Assembly (NCBI GenBank): GCA_963764665.1
Contig: CAVXTL010000026.1
Location: forward strand, 62,001 to 126,000
Length of the DNA stretch: 64,000 nt
Reading direction: 5' to 3'
Source: JACVRW01 sp963764665
GTDB taxonomy: Bacteria > Actinomycetota > Thermoleophilia > Solirubrobacterales > Thermoleophilaceae
The notes under the pieces were generated by a model. The model worked only from the letters and a program-made list of their open reading frames with translations, made no database searches and was not told where the DNA came from. Made by a program: the position numbers and the translations under genes. This document shows, piece by piece, positions 15,451 to 22,513 of the stretch (its first letter is position 1; each line of letters starts with the position of its first letter).

Positions 15451-16257
15451 TCACGCGCATCGGATGGGCTGCTTGGCCGCCGGCCAGCGCTCGACGTCCT
15501 CGGCGTCGTTGACGCTCACCAGGTAAGCCGCCTCCTCGTCCGGCCCCACCCAGAGCTGCCGGCCGTCGCGGCGCAACCCCGTGTCTGTCGCACCTTCGGG
15601 GAGCGCGGCCTCGTGGTCGAAGGTCGTGCGGAGCAGTGCGGGGAAGTCACGGCCGGCGTCGCGCACATACCAGTCCGCTGTCGCCTCTCGCCCGACGAGC
15701 AGGAAGGTGATGTCCGTCCAGGAGCAGTGCTCGGCGCCCTGGAACGACTGTATGCGGGTCACGGGTACGCGTCGGCCGGACTCGTCCTCCCACACGCCGA
15801 TGTTGAGGTCGTCGGTGACTTCCGGGGGCAACTCGGACGGATCGCACTGCGCCCACGCGCGGACGCCCCAGCCCTCGTCGCGGTTCCAGTCGCGAACGTC
15901 GTCGGCAGCGAATATCGCCACCTTCGTCCGGCCGTCCACGTCGTAGGAGAACAGGACGCGGCCGTCTTGGTCACGCTCGACTACGTAGCCGTCAGACGGC
16001 TCGGAGAAGCTCAGGCCAGACTCACTCATGTAGTCGTCCAGAGCGGCTTCGGCGCTCTCTTGGACCGAGGCCAACCCGTCGTTGTAGGCGCCCTGGCCGC
16101 GCCGGTACGGCGTCTTGCCCTCGCACTCCAGCGCTTCGGCGGCCGCCCTGGCGTCCAGCCGGCCGTCGTACGGCGGTGTGGCGCTCCGGTCGCGCTCGAC
16201 GACCCCCGACCCGCAGCCGGCGAGGAGGACGGCGGCGATGGCGATGACGATGCGCAC
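15451..16257 (-). CDS. Predicted lipoprotein of unknown function
   Basis: A 268-residue protein with a short lipoprotein signal (MRIVIAIAAVLLAGCGSG; lipobox LLAGC, Cys15). The mature part has three further Cys residues (ALECEG, AWAQCDP, EHCSW) plus one at the end (IRCA), suggesting disulfides outside the membrane. No known domain is recognised. It is anchored to the outer face of the membrane by inference from the lipobox. Confidence 0.7.
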   Translation of the reverse strand: MRIVIAIAAVLLAGCGSGVVERDRSATPPYDGRLDARAAAEALECEGKTPYRRGQGAYNDGLASVQESAEAALDDYMSESGLSFSEPSDGYVVERDQDGRVLFSYDVDGRTKVAIFAADDVRDWNRDEGWGVRAWAQCDPSELPPEVTDDLNIGVWEDESGRRVPVTRIQSFQGAEHCSWTDITFLLVGREATADWYVRDAGRDFPALLRTTFDHEAALPEGATDTGLRRDGRQLWVGPDEEAAYLVSVNDAEDVERWPAAKQPIRCA

Positions 16258-16289
16258 GCTCTTACCGGTACGACTGAGGACGCGTTACG

Positions 16290-16847
16290 TCACGCGCGCC
16301 GGTACCGCAGGTACACGACGCGCGACGCGAACGTCCGCGTCTCGACCAGCTCCAGGTCAATCCGCTCGTTCACGGAGGGAAAGTAGGGGGTGCCCCCGCC
16401 CACAATCACCGGGCTGACGAAGAGCCCGTACTCGTCGATCAGGTCCAGCTTCATGGCGGTGGAGGCCAGGCCGGCGCCGCCAATCGCCAGGTCCTGCCCG
16501 GGCTGCTCCTTCAGCTTGGCGATCTCCTCGGCGACCCCGTCGGTGGCCAGCCGGGCATTGCCCTCCACCTCGTCGAGGGTGTCGGAGAACACGATCTTCG
16601 GCAGCTCCTGCCACAGCCGGGCGAACTCGAGCTCGGATTCCGAGATCGACGGCTGCTCGTGGGCGGTCTCCCAATAGACCATCAGCTCGTAGAGCCGCCT
16701 TCCCAGGAGATGCGCGCCGAGCTCCCGGGTCTGGTCGTTATGGAACCGGAGGAGCTCCTCGTCCGGCGCCGACCAGGCGAAGTCGCCGTCGGGTCCGGCG
16801 ATGAAGCCGTCCAGCGACACTCCTATCGAGTAGATGAGCTTCCGCAT
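16290..16847 (-). CDS. Dihydrofolate-reductase-like (RibD C-terminal) protein
   Basis: A 185-residue protein. ATG 16847 is chosen because AGGAGG lies just upstream; a longer frame would start at 16892. It opens MRKLIYSIGVSLDGFIAGPDGDF, the RibD_C signature, and has GAHLLGRRLYELM, PKIVFSDTL, AIGGAGLAST and VSPVIVGGGTPYF. These NADPH-binding proteins are widespread in actinobacteria and mostly uncharacterised; they are not folate DHFRs. Confidence 0.9.
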   Translation of the reverse strand: MRKLIYSIGVSLDGFIAGPDGDFAWSAPDEELLRFHNDQTRELGAHLLGRRLYELMVYWETAHEQPSISESELEFARLWQELPKIVFSDTLDEVEGNARLATDGVAEEIAKLKEQPGQDLAIGGAGLASTAMKLDLIDEYGLFVSPVIVGGGTPYFPSVNERIDLELVETRTFASRVVYLRYRRA

Positions 16848-16925
16848 TCGGTCCTCCTGGGTCGACGGGGGCGAATCCCGGCACTGTGGCATCTAGCTAC
16901 TGCAGTGCAGTACCCGGATGACACG

Positions 16926-17790
16926 GTGGAGCGGAAACTGGCGCGACTGGCCGGCGCGGCACATGGTGTCGTCACTCGCAGGCAGCTGCTGGGCGCCGGC
17001 GATCAGTCCCGGGCAGATCGCCTGGCGCCTCGACATCGGGGCGTTGCATCGCGAGTACCCGGGCGTCTATCGAGTCGGACACCGGGCCGCGAGCGTGGAG
17101 GCGCGATACCTCGCAGCCACACTGGCGTGCGGCCATGGAGCGCTCTTGAGTGGGCGGGCGGCCGCTCACCTGCTTGGGCTGGTTCGGGGCACGCCGCCGG
17201 CGCCTGAGGTCACCACGACGGTCCGGCGTCGTGTCGAGGGCGTGCGAACAAGCCGCACGCGCCGGCGCGACGGGATGCTCTGGCGGGGCATCCCCGTGAC
17301 GACTGTCGCCCGCACCATTGTGGACCTCGCGGCGGTTCTCCCGCCAGACGGGCTGGCCCGCGCCTGCCACGAGGCGGGTGTTCGCCACCGCACCACGCCC
17401 GCCGACGTGGAGGCCGTGCTCGTGCACTATCCCAACGCCCCGGGCGGGGCCGGCCTGCGCCGGGTCCTGCGCGGCGATGTCCACGTCACGCTCAGCAAAC
17501 TGGAGAGCCGCTTCATCAAGCAGCTCGAGGCGGCCGGGCTGCCGCTGCCCGTGACGAACCGCCCGGCCGGCAGCCGGCGGGTGGACTGCCGCTGGCCCGA
17601 CCGTGCGCTGACGGTCGAGCTCGACGGCTACCGCTACCACCACTCCCGCCACGCCTGGGAGCAGGACCGCCGGCGCGAGCGCGAGGCACGCGCCCGCGGC
17701 GACGAGTTCCGCCGCTACACCTACGGCGATGTCCTGGAGCAGCCGAAGCTCATGCTCCGCGAGCTACGAGCCCTCCTGCTCTGCCAGTAG
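16926..17790 (+). pseudogene. DUF559-type endonuclease-like protein with AbiEi-like N-terminus, frameshifted
   Basis: The N-terminus (VERKLARLAGAAHGVVTRRQ, from GTG 16926) is in one frame and the rest (SPGQIAWRLDIGALHREYPG onward to 17790) is in another. Removing a single base near 17001 joins them as RRQLLGAG-ISPGQIAWR. The repaired protein would be about 287 residues, with a winged-helix-like head, a central part with TTVARTIVDLAA, and a C-terminal vsr/DUF559-like fold (RRVDCRWPDRALTVELDGYRYH, with Asp and Glu in nuclease-like positions). It is either a decayed gene or carries a base-calling error. Its 3' end overlaps the convergent SRPBCC gene by 27 bp. Confidence 0.65.
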
Positions 17791-18234
17791 CTCCTCCAGC
17801 TGGTCGAGCGACTCGTTGGCGCCCTGCTCCATGCCCGAGGCGAGCATGCCGTCGCGCTCCTCGGGGGTGTGGAACGTCGAGACGGACGTGATCTTCGTGC
17901 CGCCGCCGTGCTCCTCGAACGTGATCGCTTCCACGAGGACATGCCCGGGCATCCCCTCCCACTCGAACGTGTAGACCAGGCGCTCGGGTGGAGTGACCTC
18001 CCGGTAGGTCCCTCTGAAGCCGTTCTCGGTCCCGTCCGCGTCGCGGTGAACGAAGCGCCACGCCCCGCCGGGCCTGACCTCCATCACGTCCACCACGGTC
18101 TCGACGCCGCGCGGTCCCCACCAGCGGGGGATGAGCCCGGGATCCGTGTAGGCGGCGAACACGCGCTCTCGCGTTGCGGCGAACTCGCGCTCCATGACGA
18201 TCTCGCGGTCGGACGGTGTGGACACCTTGATCAT
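17764..18234 (-). CDS. SRPBCC (AHSA1-like) domain protein
   Basis: A 156-residue START-like protein with REFAATRERVFAAYTDPGLIPRWWGP at the front and ITFEEHGGGTKIT near the end, the AHSA1 pattern. A hydrophobic ligand pocket is expected but the ligand is unknown. Its ATG overlaps the stop of the ArsR gene (ATGA), the usual arsR-SRPBCC cassette. Confidence 0.88.
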   Translation of the reverse strand: MIKVSTPSDREIVMEREFAATRERVFAAYTDPGLIPRWWGPRGVETVVDVMEVRPGGAWRFVHRDADGTENGFRGTYREVTPPERLVYTFEWEGMPGHVLVEAITFEEHGGGTKITSVSTFHTPEERDGMLASGMEQGANESLDQLEELLAEQEGS

Positions 18235-18569
18235 GGCTGCTCTCCTTTGGTGCTTTCGAGGAGCTCACCGAGGCGGTCGAGACGAGCGTCCAGCATCTGC
18301 CGGTACGTGTCGAACCACCCCTGAGCGTCCTCCAGATGTCGCGGGCCCAGACGGCAGACACGGGCTCGCCCGACCTTCTCGGTGCTCACGAGCTCGACCT
18401 CCTCCAGGACCTGCACGTGCTTCTTCAGGCCGGTCAACGACATCTCGAACGGCTCCGCGAGCTCGGTGATCGTGGCGTTGCCGCGACCAAGCCGCTCAAT
18501 GATCTCCCTGCGGGTGGGGTCGGCGAGCGCCGCGAAGGTCCGGTCGAGTCGCTGCTGATACTGAACCAT
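18231..18569 (-). CDS. ArsR-family HTH repressor
   Basis: A 112-residue winged-helix protein. It begins VQYQQRLDRTFAALADPTRREIIERL and continues to the recognition helix in SLTGLKKHVQVLEE. No Cys pair typical of metal sensors is present, so it is a non-metal member of the kind paired with SRPBCC proteins. It is expected to repress the two-gene operon through the inverted repeat over its own start. Confidence 0.9.
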   Translation of the reverse strand: MVQYQQRLDRTFAALADPTRREIIERLGRGNATITELAEPFEMSLTGLKKHVQVLEEVELVSTEKVGRARVCRLGPRHLEDAQGWFDTYRQMLDARLDRLGELLESTKGEQP

Positions 18570-18581
18570 CTAGTTCAGCAT
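18558..18581. promoter_or_regulatory. Inverted-repeat operator at the ArsR start
   Basis: ATACTGAAC, a 6-bp spacer CATCTA, then GTTCAGCAT. The arms match in 8 of 9 positions. It covers the ArsR start codon (18567-18569) and lies in the short gap to the divergent AraC gene, so it could control both. The fit to an ArsR dimer site is inference. Confidence 0.5.
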
Positions 18582-18608
18582 ACACGCGCATGCCATCGTT
18601 TCAAGACG

Positions 18609-19031
18609 ATGAGCCGCGCAGTCGAGGAGTCCAACCGGCGCATGCTCCGCGCCCGCGATGCCATGGACCGCAGGTACGCGGACCCGCTCGACATCGCTGC
18701 CCTCGCTCGGATCGCGCACGTGTCCGAGGCCCACTTCATCCGGACCTTCCGCGCCACCTTCGGCGAGACCCCGCACCGCTACCTCCAGCGCCGCCGCGTC
18801 GAGCGGTCGATGTTCATGCTGCGCCAGACCGAGCGAAGCGTCACCGAGATCTGCTTCGACGTGGGCTTCTCGAGCCTCGGCACGTTCAGCCGTACGTTCC
18901 GCGCGATCGTCGGCCAGTCCCCGAGCGCGTACCGCGACGGCGCCCAGGTCGAGCCCGTGCCGGGGTGCTTCACGATGGCCTGGACGCGACCGAGCAGTTT
19001 CGGAGAAGCGAACGTGACAGCCGTCGATTAG
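18609..19031 (+). CDS. Short AraC-family regulator (DNA-binding domain only)
   Basis: A 140-residue protein consisting almost only of the AraC double helix-turn-helix: DIAALARIAHVSEAHFIRTFR and the second motif SVTEICFDVGFSSLGTFSRTFR. There is no sensor domain. The downstream VOC gene begins 11 bp after its stop, a common AraC-glyoxalase pairing, so it probably controls that gene. ATG 18609 is taken as the start. Confidence 0.88.
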   Translation: MSRAVEESNRRMLRARDAMDRRYADPLDIAALARIAHVSEAHFIRTFRATFGETPHRYLQRRRVERSMFMLRQTERSVTEICFDVGFSSLGTFSRTFRAIVGQSPSAYRDGAQVEPVPGCFTMAWTRPSSFGEANVTAVD

Positions 19032-19041
19032 CGTCGCCGGC

Positions 19042-19491
19042 ATGCTCAAGATCACACACTCCTCGGTCTTCGTCCTCGACCAGGACCAGGCCCTCGACTT
19101 CTACGTCAACAAGCTCGGGTTCGAGGTCAACATGGACGTCGACATGGGATTCATGCGGTGGCTCACCGTGAACCTGCCGGGGGACCCCGAGCGCCAGGTG
19201 CTCCTCGAGCATCCCGGTCCGCCCGCCCACGATGCCGCCACCGCGGAGCAGATCCGCGAGCTTGTGACCAAGGGAGCCACGGGCTTCGCCCTCGGTTTCG
19301 CCACGGACGACCTCTACAAGACCTACGAGACGCTCAAGGCCAAGGGCGTGGAGATCACCGACGAGCCGACCGAGCGCTTCTACGGCATCGACTGCGGCAT
19401 TCGCGACCCGTTCGGCAACAACATCCGGATCGTGCAGCCGGCCACCGGCCCGATCGAGATCCCCGACCCCTCGGAATTCGCCAGCGGCTAG
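19042..19491 (+). CDS. VOC (glyoxalase/bleomycin-resistance) family protein
   Basis: A 149-residue VOC fold of two beta-alpha-beta-beta-beta units: ITHSSVFVLDQDQALDFYVNKLGF at the front and GFALGFATDDLYKTYETLKAKGV in the second half. The pattern ending with FYGIDCGIRDPFGNNIRI is the family signature. Candidate metal ligands are His6 and Glu69. It forms a pair with the AraC regulator upstream. The substrate is unknown. Confidence 0.9.
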   Translation: MLKITHSSVFVLDQDQALDFYVNKLGFEVNMDVDMGFMRWLTVNLPGDPERQVLLEHPGPPAHDAATAEQIRELVTKGATGFALGFATDDLYKTYETLKAKGVEITDEPTERFYGIDCGIRDPFGNNIRIVQPATGPIEIPDPSEFASG

Positions 19492-20381
19492 GCCGCGGGG
19501 AGGCGCTTCTCGAACCAGTGGTGGGCGTAGGGCTCTTCGTTGAACGCCTCGACCTCGGTGTAGCCAGCCGAGTGGTACATCCCGATGGCCTCCGAGAGGG
19601 CGTCGTTCGTGTCGAGGCGGATCAGCCGGTCGCCGCGCGCCGCAGCGGTGGCCTCGAGCTCGGCCAGTAGGCGTCGTCCCACCCCGAGGCCGCGGGCGGA
19701 GGGCGCGACCCACATTCGCTTGATCTCGGTCGGCCGGCGCGGGTGGAACTTCAGCGCGCCGCAGCCGACCGGCTCCGAGCGCAGGGTCGCCACGAGCATC
19801 ACCCCCGCCGGCGGACTCAGCTCCGCGTCCCCGGCGGGGAGGCTCGCCTCGGGGTCGAACCCAGCCTCGAAGCGCCGGTCGATCTCGGCGAAGTACTCGC
19901 CCACGCAATACCGCGCGTGGGGGTGGGCCGGGTGCACGGGCGCGATCTCGACCGTGCCGGCCGTGAGCAGCCGCTCGACCTCGTTCATCGCCGTCACGAG
20001 CCGGCCGCGCTGCTTGTCGTTGAGCGGTGCGAGAAACGACAGCGCGAGACGATCGCTGCGGCGATCGAGCTCGGTCCACTCGCGCCGGCCCTGGGCCGTC
20101 AGGCGGGCGGTCCGGGTCCGCCCGTCCCGCTCACCTGGCCCGACCTTGGCCAGCCCCGAGTCCTCCAGGGAGCGGAGCAGGCGGCTGAGATAGCCCGAGT
20201 CGAGCCCGAGCCGCGAGCGCAGCAGGCGCACCTCGCACCCGTCCTCGCCGATCTCCCACAGGAGGCGTGCCTCGCCGAGCGGCCGGTCGCGCGCGAGGAA
20301 GCGGTCGTCCAGGGCGCCCACGCGCTGGGTAACAATCCGGTTGAAGCGCCGGACGTCGGCCAGGGGAGCGTCGCGTGCCAT
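19488..20381 (-). CDS. MarR-GNAT fusion: HTH regulator with acetyltransferase domain
   Basis: A 297-residue fusion. Residues about 1-140 are a MarR winged helix (LLWEIGEDGCEVRLLRSRLGLDSGYLSRLLRSLED, then RTARLTAQGRREW). Residues about 150-297 are a GNAT domain (CVGEYFAEIDRRFEAGF, IKRMWVAPSARGLGVGRRLLAELE with the acetyl-CoA loop, and GYTEVEAFN). Fusions of this kind are common in actinobacteria. A palindrome lies 4 bp before its ATG. Confidence 0.92.
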   Translation of the reverse strand: MARDAPLADVRRFNRIVTQRVGALDDRFLARDRPLGEARLLWEIGEDGCEVRLLRSRLGLDSGYLSRLLRSLEDSGLAKVGPGERDGRTRTARLTAQGRREWTELDRRSDRLALSFLAPLNDKQRGRLVTAMNEVERLLTAGTVEIAPVHPAHPHARYCVGEYFAEIDRRFEAGFDPEASLPAGDAELSPPAGVMLVATLRSEPVGCGALKFHPRRPTEIKRMWVAPSARGLGVGRRLLAELEATAAARGDRLIRLDTNDALSEAIGMYHSAGYTEVEAFNEEPYAHHWFEKRLPAA

Positions 20382-20384
20382 TCC

Positions 20385-20398
20385 CTGACTTTAGTCAG
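20385..20398. promoter_or_regulatory. Palindrome upstream of the MarR-GNAT gene
   Basis: CTGACT-TT-AGTCAG, perfect 6-bp arms, centred in the divergent gap between marR-GNAT (starts 20381) and glnK (starts 20454). It is a plausible MarR autoregulatory operator; its effect on glnK is unknown. Confidence 0.4.
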
Positions 20399-20453
20399 CG
20401 ATCCGATGGCCTGTCTACTCTCGCGCGCTCTCGGTGAGGGGAGGCGAGAGGTC

Positions 20454-20807
20454 TTGAAGCTCGTAATCGGAATCGTCCGCCCCGACAAGGCGAACGACGT
20501 GCTGGAAGCCCTGTACCGCGCTGAGGTGCGGGGGTTCTCGATCAGCCGGGTCCAGGGGCACGGGGGTGAGCTCGACCGCGTCGAAACCTACCGCGGCACC
20601 ACGGTGCAGATGGGGCTTTCCGACAAGGTTCGCTTCGAGATCGCCGTCTCGGAGGCCTTCGTGCAGCCGGCCATCGACGCTCTCTGTGAGGGCGGGCGGA
20701 CCGGAGAGGTGGGGGACGGAAAGATCTTCGTCGTTCCGCTCGAGCGGGCCATCCGCATCCGCACCGGTGAGACGGACCACGGCGCGGTCACCCCGGTAGG
20801 CGGGTGA
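20454..20807 (+). CDS. glnK: PII signal-transduction protein (GlnK/GlnB family), T-loop Tyr51 replaced
   Basis: A 117-residue PII trimer subunit, TTG start at 20454 with a purine-rich leader (gaggggaggcgagag). It opens MKLVIGIVRPDK and has the conserved TGEVGDGKIFVV and IRIRTGE blocks. PII senses ATP/ADP and 2-oxoglutarate and docks on AmtB. Aligned without gaps to E. coli GlnB over the T-loop, the residues YRGAEYMVDF become YRGTTVQMGL, so the uridylylated/adenylylated Tyr51 is Val. It overlaps the amt start (GTGA). Confidence 0.92.
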   Translation: MKLVIGIVRPDKANDVLEALYRAEVRGFSISRVQGHGGELDRVETYRGTTVQMGLSDKVRFEIAVSEAFVQPAIDALCEGGRTGEVGDGKIFVVPLERAIRIRTGETDHGAVTPVGG

Positions 20808-22096
20808 CTCAGATGCCACTGGCGGCCGCCCAGGTCAACGCGGGGGACACGGCATGGATGCTGGCCGCGACCGCGCTCGTGCTTCTCATGACGCCCGGGC
20901 TCGGGCTCTTCTACGCCGGGCTCGTGCGCGCGAAGAACACCCTCAACACGTTCATGATGTGCATCGCGGCACTGGCGGTCGCGACCGTCATGTGGGCGCT
21001 CGTGGGCTACTCGCTCGCCTTCGACGAGGGCAACGGGTTCATCGGGGGTCTCGACCACGCCTTCCTCCAGGGCGTGACCTTCGAGCCTCGTGAGGGCAGC
21101 ACGATCCCGCACCTCCTGTTCATGTCCTTCCAGGCGACCTTCTGCATCATCACGGTCGCGCTGGTATCCGGCGCCGTGGTGGAGCGCATGCGATTCGGCG
21201 CATTCCTCGTGTTCGCCGCCCTCTGGTCGGTGTGCGTCTACGCCGTGCTCGCCCATTGGGCCTTCGGAGGCGGCTGGCTGATCGAGAACGGGACGCTCGA
21301 CTTCGCCGGCGGCGTGCCGGTCGAGATGGGCTCGGGCTTCTCGGCGCTGGCGGCCGCGCTCGTGGTCGGACCGCGCAAGGACTACGGGCGCCAGGCGCTC
21401 CTGCCGCACAACGCCGTGTACGTCCTGCTCGGCGCGGGCCTGCTCTGGTTCGGCTGGTTCGGCTTCAACGGCGGCAGTGGCTTCTCCACGGGCAACAGCG
21501 GCGTGCTGGCGTTCACCAACACGCTGCTCTGTCCGGCCTGCACGCTGGTCGTGTGGTTCATCCTCGACCTCATACGAGGCCGCCAGGTCACCGCGATCGG
21601 CGCCGCGACGGCGATCATCGTCGGTTGCGTGGGCATCACGCCGGCGGGCGGCTTCATCAGCCCGGGCTGGGCGATGGTGCTCGGCGCGCTCGCCGCTCTG
21701 CCGAGCTACGCGGTGATCGTCTGGCGGCCGCGCACCCGCGTGGACGAGACGCTCGACGTGCTCGCGGCCCACGGCATCGCCGGACTGACCGGAATCCTGT
21801 TCATCGGCTTCTTCGCCCAGCTCTCCTGGAACGGCGTGGCGGACGGGCTCTTCTACGGGGACGCGGGCCAGCTCGGCTGGCAGGCGATCGCCGCGGTCGC
21901 CACGCCTGCGTACGCATTCGTGGTCACGTTCTTGCTGCTGCGCCTGATCGGGCTCGTGATGCCGCTCCGCGCGACCGAGCGCGAGGAGGCGCTCGGGATG
22001 GACATCGTCTGGCATGGCGAGGAGGCGTACGCCACGGGCGAGGGCGCGATCCTCATCGGGCCCGAGGCCGACGCGCCGGTGGCCAAACCGGTGTAG
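20804..22096 (+). CDS. amt: Ammonium transporter (Amt/MEP), first pore His replaced by Glu
   Basis: A 430-residue protein with about 11 membrane helices. Motifs: DTAWMLAATALVLLMTPGLGLFYAGL, the Phe gate region SFQATFCI, WFGWFGFNGGS and the second pore His in AAHGIAGLTG. The first twin-His site reads DFAGGVPVEMGSG, where E. coli AmtB has DFAGGTVVHINAA, so His168 is Glu. Asp160 is kept. It forms a coupled operon with glnK. The C-terminal tail has the usual EEALGMDIVWHGEEAY signature. Confidence 0.95.
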   Translation: MTQMPLAAAQVNAGDTAWMLAATALVLLMTPGLGLFYAGLVRAKNTLNTFMMCIAALAVATVMWALVGYSLAFDEGNGFIGGLDHAFLQGVTFEPREGSTIPHLLFMSFQATFCIITVALVSGAVVERMRFGAFLVFAALWSVCVYAVLAHWAFGGGWLIENGTLDFAGGVPVEMGSGFSALAAALVVGPRKDYGRQALLPHNAVYVLLGAGLLWFGWFGFNGGSGFSTGNSGVLAFTNTLLCPACTLVVWFILDLIRGRQVTAIGAATAIIVGCVGITPAGGFISPGWAMVLGALAALPSYAVIVWRPRTRVDETLDVLAAHGIAGLTGILFIGFFAQLSWNGVADGLFYGDAGQLGWQAIAAVATPAYAFVVTFLLLRLIGLVMPLRATEREEALGMDIVWHGEEAYATGEGAILIGPEADAPVAKPV

Positions 22097-22127
22097 CGCG
22101 CCGGTATGTCGCTATCGTCACTAGGTC

Positions 22128-22475
22128 ATGAGCGAAGAGTTCTCACTTTCCTCCTCGGCCGCTGCCGAAGATCCGCAACCGGCCGCCGAGGAGCCGAGCC
22201 CTGATCCCACCGCGGACGACTCGATCAGAGCGCTGGTCACCCGGCTCGCCCGTCCTCATTCCTCCGGCGGCGCGGTGATCGAGCGCGCGGCGATACTCGC
22301 CGACGGCGCCGACTTCTCCGCGGTCATGGCCTGGATCAGCGCCCACGACGGTGAGCCCGAGCAGCTGGCCGACGCTCCGAGCCGCGGCCTTCACGGGGCG
22401 CGCCTCGACCGCAGCGGGGGCTCGACCTCGAGCACACCGCTGCGTTTCGTTCTGCCCGCCGGCGCGCTCGCCTAG
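22128..22475 (+). CDS. Hypothetical protein, 115 residues
   Basis: ATG 22128 is followed by an acidic, Ser/Ala/Pro-rich head (about residues 1-35) and a predicted helical middle (SIRALVTRLARPHSSGGAVIERAAILADG). No known family is recognised. It lies between amt and a secreted hydrolase with the same orientation, but 31 bp from amt, so it may share the transcript. The function is unknown. Confidence 0.5.
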   Translation: MSEEFSLSSSAAAEDPQPAAEEPSPDPTADDSIRALVTRLARPHSSGGAVIERAAILADGADFSAVMAWISAHDGEPEQLADAPSRGLHGARLDRSGGSTSSTPLRFVLPAGALA

Positions 22476-22513
22476 AGCGCCGCAGGCGCACCGGCGTACC
22501 TCGTTCAGATAGG

